This document shows positions 8,423-18,000 of a stretch of 64,000 bases of DNA, piece after piece. Source of the DNA: Variovorax paradoxus_P (lineage in GTDB: Bacteria; Pseudomonadota; Gammaproteobacteria; Burkholderiales; Burkholderiaceae_C). Both the position numbers and the translations under genes were made by a program. The stretch's first letter is position 1; every line of letters begins with the position of its first letter. The notes beneath the pieces are model-generated. The model ran no database searches. It saw nothing but the letters and a program-made list of their open reading frames with translations, and had not been told where the DNA came from. Location: the NCBI RefSeq assembly GCF_050627025.1, contig NZ_CP192472.1. The stretch is one strand, 5' to 3'.

Positions 8423-9592
8423 TCAGCCCACCACGCCGCGCCGGCGCAGGTCGGCGCGGGCGGCCTCGTCGTGCCCCAGCGCGGTGAGCACTTCGTCGGT
8501 GTCCTGGCCCGGCGACGGCGCCGGCCGCTCGATGGAAAACTCGAAGCCGGTCATCCTGACCGGGCAGGCCAGCTGAGGCGCACCGCCTTCGGCGGCTGGT
8601 GGATGCACCATGCCGCGCGCGATGAAGTTTTCGTGCGCCAGCGCTTCTTCGAGCCGCAGCACGGGCGTGACGCAGCATTGCCGGCCATGGAACACATCGG
8701 CCCAGTACGCGAGCGGCCGCGCTTCGATAAGAGCGGCCACGTCGGCACGCACCCGCTCGGCGGCCGCCCGATCAGGCGGCATGTGCATCGGCTTGAGGTC
8801 GGGCCGGCCGAGCACGTCGCAGAAGCGCTCCCAGAACTTGTGCTCGAGCGCACCGACGGACAGGTGGCGTCCGTCTTGCGTGCGGTACATGGCATAGCAG
8901 GGCAGCGCCCCACTCAGCTTGTCGAGGCCCGCGCGGCGCGTGGCGCCCTGCGTGGCCAGCGTGACCAGCGGCACCAGCGCATGCGCCAGCACGCCGTCGG
9001 CCATGGAGATGTCCACATGGCGACCGGTGCCGGTGCGCGCCGCGTCGAACAAGGCAGCGAGGATGCCCATCACGGCATTCATCGAGCCGCCGAGCAAGTC
9101 GGCGATGGGCAGGTTGGAGAGGGCGGGACCGGCGTCGTCGCGGCCGATCTGGTCGCTGACGCCGCTCAGCGCGCAGTAGTTCAGGTCGTGCCCCGGCTCG
9201 TCGCGGTAGGGGCCGCTCTGGCCGAAGCCGGTAATGCTGCAATAGACCAGGCGCGGGTTCACCGCCGAAAGCGCGGCATACCCCACGCCCAGCCTGTCCA
9301 TCACGCCCGGCCTGAAGCCTTCGACCAGCACGTCGGCGTTCTCGGCCAGCCGGTGCAGAAGCGCCACGCCGTCGGCTTGCTTCAGGTCGAGGCGCATGCC
9401 TTTCTTGTTGCGCTGGACCATGGCGCGCAGGGCCGGTGCGGCGTAGTCCCCAAGGCCGGTGTCTTCGATCTTGAGCACCTCGGCGCCAAGATCGGCCAGG
9501 TGCAGCGTGCAGACGGGCCCGGGCAGCAGGCGGGTCAGGTCGAGTACGCGAATGCCGGCCAGCGGCGGGCGCGATGCGCCGGTTGTCTCCAT
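8423..9592 (-). CDS. CaiB/BaiF-type CoA-transferase or alpha-methylacyl-CoA racemase
   Basis: A 389-residue class III CoA-transferase-family protein, started at the ATG at 9592 behind an AGGA; upstream codons in frame are not protein-like. The N-terminus LAGIRVLDLTRLLPGPVCT and the later ADLGAEVLKIE are family signatures. The segment GHDLNYCALSGV carries the catalytic Asp in the context seen in alpha-methylacyl-CoA racemases, and DISMADGVLAHAL follows. If it is a racemase it would set the 2-methyl stereocentre so that the acyl-CoA dehydrogenase can act on a branched chain. Transferase activity remains possible. The 232-base gap to the plus-strand DUF35 gene should hold divergent promoters. 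Confidence 0.87.
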   Translation of the reverse strand: METTGASRPPLAGIRVLDLTRLLPGPVCTLHLADLGAEVLKIEDTGLGDYAAPALRAMVQRNKKGMRLDLKQADGVALLHRLAENADVLVEGFRPGVMDRLGVGYAALSAVNPRLVYCSITGFGQSGPYRDEPGHDLNYCALSGVSDQIGRDDAGPALSNLPIADLLGGSMNAVMGILAALFDAARTGTGRHVDISMADGVLAHALVPLVTLATQGATRRAGLDKLSGALPCYAMYRTQDGRHLSVGALEHKFWERFCDVLGRPDLKPMHMPPDRAAAERVRADVAALIEARPLAYWADVFHGRQCCVTPVLRLEEALAHENFIARGMVHPPAAEGGAPQLACPVRMTGFEFSIERPAPSPGQDTDEVLTALGHDEAARADLRRRGVVG

Positions 9593-9824
9593 CGAGTTTT
9601 TCCTGGGTGAATTTGGAACGGCGCGTTGCAGTCTAAAAACAGGTGCCTGGCGTGCCCATGGCACAAAGCCTGAAAGCCGTTGGCAGAAAGAATCATTTGC
9701 ACACACGCTCCTGTCGGTTCGGCCACGCCGAGGGGGCCCTTCGGCATTTGCGAATGGCGCGAATGAGGCACAGCCGGCATGCTCGACGCAATCCATGCCG
9801 AACTCCGGCGATTTCAATGACTCA

Positions 9825-10238
9825 ATGACGAATTCATCGACGACATCAAAACCGACCGGCACCGGCGTGCTGGCGCGCCACCAGGCGGAGTTGGACGCGG
9901 GCCGCTTTCTCATTCAGCGCTGCGGCGCCTGCCAGCGCGCGGTGTACTTTCCACGGGTGCTGTGCCCCCATTGCGGCGCCGAAGAGCCTGCGCTGGTGGC
10001 ACCTGCCGGCACCGGCACCGTGTATGCGGTGACCACGGTGCGCCGCAAGCCCGAAGCAGGCGGCGACTACAACGTGAGCATCGTCGAGCTGGACGAAGGC
10101 GTGCGCCTGATGAGCCGCGTCGAAGGCATGCCGCCGGCCGACGTGCGCATTGGCCTGCGTGTGCGGGCGCGCGTGGTGGTGCCGACGGGTGGTAGCGGCA
10201 TGGTTGTTTTCGATGCCGTCACGGGAGAGGCCGCATGA
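9825..10238 (+). CDS. DUF35 zinc-ribbon/OB-fold protein, partner of the downstream thiolase-like protein
   Basis: A 137-residue protein with a rubredoxin-like zinc ribbon (CGAC, then CPHC about 15 residues later) followed by an OB-fold domain, from VAPAGTGTVYAVTTV to GSGMVVFDAVTG. DUF35 proteins bind thiolase-fold enzymes and are needed for activity in Ltp2-type aldolases and acetoacetyl-CoA-forming complexes. The stop codon overlaps the next start by four bases (ATGA), which implies coupled translation and a stoichiometric partner. The ATG at 9825 is preferred; an in-frame ATG at 9795 gives ten more residues. Neither has a good ribosome site. Confidence 0.87.
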   Translation: MTNSSTTSKPTGTGVLARHQAELDAGRFLIQRCGACQRAVYFPRVLCPHCGAEEPALVAPAGTGTVYAVTTVRRKPEAGGDYNVSIVELDEGVRLMSRVEGMPPADVRIGLRVRARVVVPTGGSGMVVFDAVTGEAA

Positions 10239-11410
10239 CTACGCTGAAGCAACTGCGCGGCAGCGCTGCCATCGCCGGCGTTGCCACCTACGGCTGCGGC
10301 GAGTCGCCGGGCCACACCGACATGGAGTTGCTGTCCGAAGCTGCACGCCGCGCCGTCGCCGACGCCGGGCTGGCCATGAAGGACATCGACGGACTCTGCA
10401 CCGCCAGCGCAAGCGCGACCATGTGGGCCATGCCGGTTGTCGAGTACCTGGGCCTTCGCCCGACCTACATCGACAGCACGATGCTCGGCGGCTCCAGCTT
10501 TATCGCGCACCTCCTGCCGGCCATGCAGGCCCTGGCCAGCGGCCAGTGCAATGCCGTGCTCGTCTGCTACGGAAGCGCGCAGCGCACAGCCACCTTCGGG
10601 CGCAGGGAAGTTGTTGCGAGCAGGCGCTACCTCGATCCGCAACCCTACGAAACGCCGTATGAACCAATGCAGCCGCTCTCGGCCTATGCACTGGCGGCGT
10701 CGCGCCACATGCATGAATTCGGCACCACGCGGCGCGACCTTGCAGAGGTGGCGGTGGCCGCGCGCGCCTGGGCGCGGCTGAACCCCGAGGCGTTCATGCG
10801 CGACCCGCTTTCGATAGACGATGTGCTCAATGCGCGCATGGTCTGCGACCCGCTGACAGTGCGCGACAGTTGCCTTGTGACCGATGGCGCGGGTGCCTTC
10901 GTGCTGGTGCGCGCCGACCGTGCGCGGGACTTGCCATGCGAGCCGGTGCATGTGCTGGGCACCGGCACTGCGGTGTGGAACCGCCAGATATCGTCGATGC
11001 ATGACCTGACGACGACGGCCGCGCGCGACAGCGGGCACGCCGCATTTGCCATGGCCGGCCTCGCGCCGCGCGACATCGACGTGGTGCAGCTTTATGACGC
11101 ATTCACCATCAACGTGCTGCTTTTCCTTGAAGACCTGGGCTTTTGCGCCAAGGGTGAGGGTGGCGCCTTCGTGCGCGGCGGTGCCATTGCGCCCGGCGGC
11201 CGGTTGCCGGTCAACACCAACGGCGGCGGGTTGTCGTGCGTTCACCCGGGCATGTATGGAATCTTCGCGTTGATAGAGGCCGTGCGGCAGCTTCGCGGAG
11301 AAGGCGGCGAGCGGCAGGTGGCCGGTGCGCGCACTGCGCTGGCGCACGGCAATGGAGGCACGCTGTCGAGCCAGGCCACGGCGGTGCTTGGGCTGGCGCA
11401 AACGTTGTGA
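10235..11410 (+). CDS. Thiolase-fold protein lacking the nucleophilic cysteine (possible Ltp2-like aldolase)
   Basis: A 391-residue thiolase-superfamily protein overlapping the DUF35 gene by four bases. The fold is recognisable (AAIAGVATYG, DIDGLCTASAS, VVQLYDAFTINVLLFLEDLG, GGLSCVHPGMYGIF). At the place of the catalytic cysteine, however, the sequence reads DSTMLGGSSF, with no Cys. The C-terminal GGAC motif is also changed, to HGNGGTLSSQ. Cys-less relatives with a DUF35 partner include the steroid side-chain retro-aldolase Ltp2, which uses tyrosines; a Tyr follows HPGM here. Carbon-carbon cleavage by a retro-aldol route is therefore an attractive but unproven role. Confidence 0.85.
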   Translation: MTTLKQLRGSAAIAGVATYGCGESPGHTDMELLSEAARRAVADAGLAMKDIDGLCTASASATMWAMPVVEYLGLRPTYIDSTMLGGSSFIAHLLPAMQALASGQCNAVLVCYGSAQRTATFGRREVVASRRYLDPQPYETPYEPMQPLSAYALAASRHMHEFGTTRRDLAEVAVAARAWARLNPEAFMRDPLSIDDVLNARMVCDPLTVRDSCLVTDGAGAFVLVRADRARDLPCEPVHVLGTGTAVWNRQISSMHDLTTTAARDSGHAAFAMAGLAPRDIDVVQLYDAFTINVLLFLEDLGFCAKGEGGAFVRGGAIAPGGRLPVNTNGGGLSCVHPGMYGIFALIEAVRQLRGEGGERQVAGARTALAHGNGGTLSSQATAVLGLAQTL

Positions 11411-11419
11411 TGAAGTACG

Positions 11420-11659
11420 TCAGCCGTATTCCGCAGCCAGTTCGGTGCGGCCCACCGGCGTAATTTCCCTTACCACCGCGCACTCGTAGTCTTCGAACGA
11501 GCTGCACAGATCGAGGGGCGGAGAAATCTCCGCCTCGACGCAGCCAATCGCTTTCAGAACAGCGATGGCCTGGATCGCGTCCCGGTCCCGGATATGCAGC
11601 GGGAGGCTGGCGTGCTCGAGTTCGAGCAAGTACTCAATGGGTCTTGGTGTTGCTGGCAC
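11420..11659 (-). CDS. Small protein of unknown function
   Basis: A possible 79-residue protein starting at a GTG (MPATPRPIEYLLELEHASLP) and ending ten bases from the convergent thiolase-like gene. It is acidic, has no signal peptide or membrane segment, and contains IRDRDAIQAIAVLKAIGCVE and a short Cys-containing stretch DLCSSFEDYECAV. I do not recognise a family. Codon usage looks coding-like, and the frame fills the gap neatly, which is why it is kept. The ribosome site is weak. Confidence 0.5.
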   Translation of the reverse strand: MPATPRPIEYLLELEHASLPLHIRDRDAIQAIAVLKAIGCVEAEISPPLDLCSSFEDYECAVVREITPVGRTELAAEYG

Positions 11660-12001
11660 TGTCTGGAAATACTAGCCCAACAACTTCAGCTTGTGCTCAG
11701 GGTGTCACCCCAATAACGGTGCGGAACACGCTACAAGAGGTGTCGGAAAACTCGCACCACTTTCGACCTCAATGCGAGTGGCATGGGTGCATTGGTATTA
11801 GTTGGCAGATCGCCGTGCCCCTTGTGTGTGAGATATGTGGCGCTTCCAGCCTCAATCTGCGCGCCTTGCAATTCGTTGACATTCCCGACGGTATCCCGAA
11901 CCCAGAATCCCGGCTCGCCGACGCGCTGTCGGCAAAGCAGCATGCCGCCCGCGCGCCGGGTGTTGCCGCTATCACGGGAACGATCAGGGAAGAACAACGA
12001 G
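11660..12001 (+). other. Leader region of the CDI operon (no gene recognised)
   Basis: There are 342 bases between the small minus-strand gene and the large exoprotein gene. Short open frames occur on both strands, but none has a convincing start or protein character. A TTGACA hexamer lies at 11876-11881, with no good -10 partner at normal spacing. The promoter of the exoprotein operon must lie here, because the gene to the left points away. Confidence 0.4.
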
Positions 12002-15000
12002 ATGAACAAGCAATTTTTTCGGGTGATCTGGAGCGCAGCGCGCGCAATGCGGGTTGTCGTTCATGAGGCGGCGGCAACCACCGGCAAAGGATCTTCCAAG
12101 GCCACGACCGTGGTGGCCGCCGGTGCCTTTGCCCCGATGCTCATGGGGGCTGCATTTGCGGGACTGTTGACTGCGCCCTTTGCGCATGCCCAGATCGTCG
12201 GTGCCCCCAACGTTGCCGGCACCCTGCGTCCTACCGTGATGGTCGCGCCCAACGGCGTGCCGGTCGTCAACATCCAGACGCCCAGCGCCGCCGGCGTCTC
12301 GCGCAATGTGTACCAGCAGTTCAACGTGGCGCCCAACGGCGCCATCCTGAACAACAGCAGAACAAACGTAGGGACGCAGATCGGCGGCATCGTCCAGGGC
12401 AATCCGTATCTCGCCACCGGCCCGGCGCGCATCATCCTCAACGAAGTGAACGGCGGCAGCCCGAGCCAGCTGCGCGGCTACATCGAAGTGGCGGGGCAGC
12501 GTGCCGAGGTGATCATCGCCAACCCTGCGGGCATCAGCATTAATGGGGGCGGCTTCATCAATGCCAGCCGCGCCACGCTGACCACGGGTACGCCGCAATT
12601 CAATGCCATCGGCGGCCTGGACAGCTTCCTCGTGCGCGGCGGCACCGTCACCATCGATGGTGCGGGCCTCGATGCGAGCAAAACGGATTACGCCGCGATT
12701 CTCGCGCGCGCTGTGCAGCTCAATGCAGCGATCTACGCCACCGACCTCAAGGTGGTCACAGGCGCCAACCAGGTCAGCGCTGACCATACGCAGATCACGC
12801 CAACCGCCGGCACCGGTGCCGCACCGACCTTCGCCCTGGACGCGGCGGCCCTCGGAGGCATGTATGCCGGCAAGATCACGCTCATCGGCACCGAGGCCGG
12901 CCTGGGCGTGCGCAACGCCGGCAGCATCGGCGCGAGCAATGGCAACCTCGTCGTCACTTCTGCGGGCAGATTGGAGAACACCGGTACCCTCGAAGGCACG
13001 CGCGTCGAGCTCGCCAGTGCCGGTGACATCGACAACCGCGGCGGCACGATCCGCCAGACCAGCAGCGTGGGACTCGCGATCACCGCGCCGGCGCTGTCCA
13101 ACACGAATGGCGGGGTCATCGGTGTCGAGCCGGCGCCAGCACCGGCAACGCCCGGCACCAGCGGCGGCACGAGCACCGGAACCGGCGCGGCCAGCACAGG
13201 AACGACGACCACCGGCGCCACCTCCGGCAGCAGCGGCACGGCCGCACCCGCACCGGCACCGTATGTGCCCACATCGCCCGGCACCCTCACCGCGGCAGGC
13301 ACCATCCTGAATGACGGCGGCAAGATCTTCGCTGGCGGCCCGGTCACGCTGAACACCCCGCAGATCAGCAATGCGGGCGGCTCGCTGTCGGTGGCCAGCA
13401 TGGCGGTCACGGGCCCGACCTTCACCAACGCAGGCGGGACGCTGAACGTCAGCAACAGCTTCAGCGCCAACGTGGGGCAGCTCGATAACACCGGCGGCAC
13501 GCTGAACGCCGGCAGCCTGAACATTGCGACCACGGGCGATCTGATCAACGTCGACGGCAAGCTGACCAGTGCGACCGACGCCACCCTGACCGTGGGCGGC
13601 CACACAGACAACACGCGCGGAACGATTTCGGCCACAGGCGCACTGACCGCGAACGTCACCGGCGCGATTGACAATACGGCCGGCACCCTGGCCTCGAACC
13701 AGGCGCTCACGCTCGCAGGCCAATCTCTGAATAACAGCCAGGGCAACATCGCCTCGGCCGGCGGCAACGTCCAGGCCACCATCGGCCAGCAGCTGCTGAA
13801 CACCGACGGCCGGATGGCGAGCGGTGCGAACCTCACCATCCAGAGCGGCAGCCTCGAGGGCGCCAAGGGGTCGCTGCAAAGCACCGGCGACCTGAACGTC
13901 ACGGCGGCGCAAGGGTTGACCTCCACAGGCACCAACGCCGCCGGCGGCAAGCTGGCGTTGCAGGGTGCCTCCGTCGACCTCTCCGGCAGCCAGACGGGTG
14001 CCGCCCACATCGCCGTCACCGCCACCCAGGGTGACGTGACCACCAGCGGCGCGACCGTGGCCACGCCCGGCACCTTGGCCATCACGGCCAATGCACAGCC
14101 CGGCCAGACGCTCGTGAACAGCGCCGGCCAGCTGAACGCCGGCCAGCTGCAGATCAGCGTCTCGAACCTCGCCAATACGAACGGCGGTGAGATCGTGCAG
14201 ACCGGCACCGGGGCGACGACCATCGCCACCAGCGGCATACTGAACAACGACCGCGCACGCATCGCGAGCAATGGGCAGGACCTGAGCCTGAGCGCTGCGA
14301 GCATCACCAACACCGGCGGCAAAATCGAGCATGCCGGTACCGGCACGCTCACTATCGCGGGCGGCAGCTACAGCGGCGCGAATGGCCAGATCACGGCCAA
14401 CGGCGCGTTGTCGGTCGCCATGTCGGGCGCCTTCAGCCAGGACGGCGGCACGACCTACGCGCGGCAGATCGACCTGAGCGCGGGCTCCTTGAGCAACCAG
14501 GGCGGCAGCCTCGTCCAGGCCGGCACCGGCGCCACCACCTTGGCTGTGGGCGGCCTGCTGAACAACAACGGCGGCACCGTCGCGAGCAACGGCGCCATCG
14601 TTGCGAGCGCAGGCTCGGTGAGCAACCAGGGCGGCACGCTGCAGGCGGGCGGCGCCTCCAGCCTGAGCCTCACAGCCACCGGGTCGCTCGACAACTCGGC
14701 CGGCGGCAAGATCCTCTCGGCCGGCAACACCACACTCGCAGCGGGCGGCCTGAACAACAACGCCGGCAGCGTGACCGCGGTCGGCGACCTGAACGCCACC
14801 ATCAGCGGGGCCGCAACCAACGTGGGAGGCACGCTGGCCGCGAACGGCCACACAACGCTGTCGGCCGCCAGCCTGGACAACAGCGGCGGCGCGGCGGCGG
14901 CCGTGACCGGCAACCTCACCGTCACGACCTCCGGCACGACGACGAACAACGGCGGCACCCTGCAAGCCGGCGGCGCGACCACCCTGGGCAACGGCGGCCT

Positions 15001-18000
15001 GAGCAACCAGTCGGGCAAAGTCTTCGGCAACAGCCTGGATGTGGACACGCACGGCAACACGCTGGACAACACGCATGGCACGCTGGCCGCGACCACCGTG
15101 GTGGCGTTGAACTCGGGCGCGCTGGTGAACGATGCCGGCCTGATCCAGTCGGGCGGGGCGATGACCATTCAAACGAACGGCAACGCGATCAGCAACACGA
15201 ACGCGGCCGGCTACACCAATGGCCAGGGCGGCATCACCAGCGGCGACACGCTCAGTCTGACCACCGGCGCAGTCGCCAACACCGCCGGCTTCATCGGCGC
15301 CAGGAACGCACTGACGGCCAGCACCCAGGCGTTCTCCAACACGGGTGGCGGTGTGGTGCTGGGTCAATCCGCCGTGGCCATCGACACCAATGGCGCGAGC
15401 TATGACAACAGCGGCGGCCAGACCCTGGCCATGGAAGACCTGCGCATCGATGCCGGCAGCCTCACGAATACCGGCGGCCTCATCCGATCGATGGCCACAA
15501 CCACGCTGAACGCCGGCAGCATCGTCAACACGAGCACCTCGGGCTCCGAGCAGGGCATCGAAGGCCAGAACGTCGCCATCAGCACTGGCCCTCTCGACAA
15601 CACTTCCGGTGCGATCCGCGCCGACGTCAGTGCCACCATCACCAGCGGCGGCATCGTCAACAACACGAGCGGGTTGATCTCGGCCGGCAATGCGCTCGCC
15701 ATCGTCGACCCGAACGCGGCCAACCCCGGCGCCAAGACGCTGAACCTCATCAACACCGGCGGCACCCTGGTGGCGGACCAAAGCCTGCAGATCGACGCCG
15801 CCACCTTCAGCGGCGACGGCAAAGCTGTCTCGGGCCAGGACCTGGGCATCGCGCTCACCCAGGACATCGTGAACAACGGAGAGGTGGCCGCCAATGGCAA
15901 CCTGAGCTACACCACCACCGGCAACTTCACGAACAACGGCAAGCTGCTCGCAGGCCAGACGCTCACCATCGGCGGCAACAACGTGGACAACACGGCCAAT
16001 GCGGAGATGTCGGGGACGGACACCGTCGTCAACGCCGCGGGGACATTGACCAACCGCGGCCTGATCGACAGCCAAGGCGCCACGCAGATCGACGCGGGCA
16101 CGCTGAACAACATCGGCACCGGCCGCATCTACGGCGATGCGATTTCCATTGCCGCGGGCACGCTCAACAACGACGCCGAGACGGTCAACGGCCTGACCAA
16201 GGCCGGCACCATCGCAGCGCGCGACACCCTGGACATCGGCGCGGGCACCATCAACAACCGCGAGCACGCGCTGATCTTCAGCGGCGGCCTGGGTGCAGGC
16301 TCGATGAACATCGGCGGGGCGCTGGATGCCAACCGCAAGGCGACCGGCCAGGGCGCTGTGCTCAACAACCTGAGCGCGGACATCGAGTCGATGGGAGACA
16401 TGTCCCTCTCGATGGCGCAGATCAACAACAAGGACACGCACATTACGCTGGGGCCGCAGGCAACGACTCTCCAGGTCTACGACAAGATCGGTATCGAGGG
16501 CGTGGGCATCTTTGCGCCCGAGGATGTCATCGCCCTTCAGGGGCAGACCTACGTCTGGGCACGCAATCCCGACGGCAGCCAGGGCGCCTTGCTGAACCCC
16601 GGCGGAAATATCTGGGGAACGTGGAAGCACGTCACCACGATAACGGCCGACACGGCCGTCGGCGCCGATCCCGCGCGCATCGTCGCGGGCGGCGACATGA
16701 ACGTCAACGGGCGCTTGTACAACGAGAACAGCAAGGTACTGGCCGGTGGCACCATCACGGCCAACGACTATGTCGCCGGTGCGCCGCTGACGGGCCAAGT
16801 CACCACGCTGGACGTGGCCAATGTGTATGACCGCTTCGGCGTATTCCAGGAAACCATCCCGCTTGCACTGCCGCCACAGCAGATTGCCTTGGGCGGCTAT
16901 GAGTACACGTCCAACGTCAACGCCACGAACGGCTACAACGCCGGGGCGGCTCCCATCGGCGGTGCAAATGCCAATGCGCAGGCCACCGGCGGCGTCAATG
17001 GCGCAGGCGGTGCAGGGGTCATCGTGCAAGTGCCTGCCAATGTCGGCGGGGTTGCACAGACCTCGGGCACTGCAGCCGACGCGGCCGGCGGCGGCAGCGC
17101 GGGCGCCGGGCAGACCGTGCCCATGGTCGTTCGCACCAGCGCGCCGAACACCCGCCTTCCCACCGCCAGCCTCTTCGGCATTCACGCCGGGCCGGGCGGC
17201 TACCTGATCGAGACCGATCCGCGTTTCACGAACAAGCGCATGTGGTTGAGCAGCGACTACCTGCTGAACAACCTCGGCCAAGACCCGAACAACATCCTCA
17301 AGCGGCTGGGCGACGGCTTCTACGAGCAGAAGCTCATTCGCGAGCAGGTGGCGCAACTCACGGGCTATCGCTACCTGGATGGCTTCGACAATGATGATGA
17401 TCAGTACACCGCGCTGATGAACGCGGGCGTGACCTTCGCAAAGCAGTACGGCTTGCGTCCGGGGGTAGGGCTGAGCGCCGCGCAGATGGCGCAGCTGACC
17501 AGCGACATCGTGTGGCTGGTCGAGCAGACGGTGACCTTGCCGGACGGTAGCACACAGCGCGTGCTGGTGCCGCAGGTGTATGTGCGCGTGCGGCCGGGCG
17601 ACATCGATGGATCGGGATCGCTGCTGAGTGCCGATGCGACCGTCATCAAAAGCACGGGAGATCTCGTCAATACCGGCACCATCGCCGGAAGAACCTTGGT
17701 ATCGATCGACGCCGAGAACGTCAACAACCTTGGCGGCCGGATCGCTGGCGGCAGCATCGGCATCAATGCCCGCAACGACCTGAACAACATCGGCGCGAGC
17801 ATCACTGCGCGAGACGCTGCCGTGCTGACGGCAGGGCGCGACATCAACATCCGCACCACCACGCAAAGCGCGAGCGGCGCGGGTGGGCTGACCAGCAGCA
17901 CCACCATCGACCGTGTGGCGGGCGTGTATGTGACCAATCCCGGCGGAACCCTGATCGCTTCGGCCGGGCGAGACGTCAACCTGATCGGTGCCGCATTGGT

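Noticed and set aside
11876..11881. TTGACA as a -35 box for the exoprotein operon
   Set aside because: No acceptable -10 hexamer at 16-18 bases; kept only as a remark.
11731..12009. A 92-codon minus-strand open frame in the CDI leader
   Set aside because: No ribosome site, no family, and it would overlap the exoprotein start; treated as chance.
12950..16400. Repeat-rich DNA resembling a satellite or CRISPR-like array
   Set aside because: The repeats are irregular, in frame, and encode the beta-helical FHA repeats.
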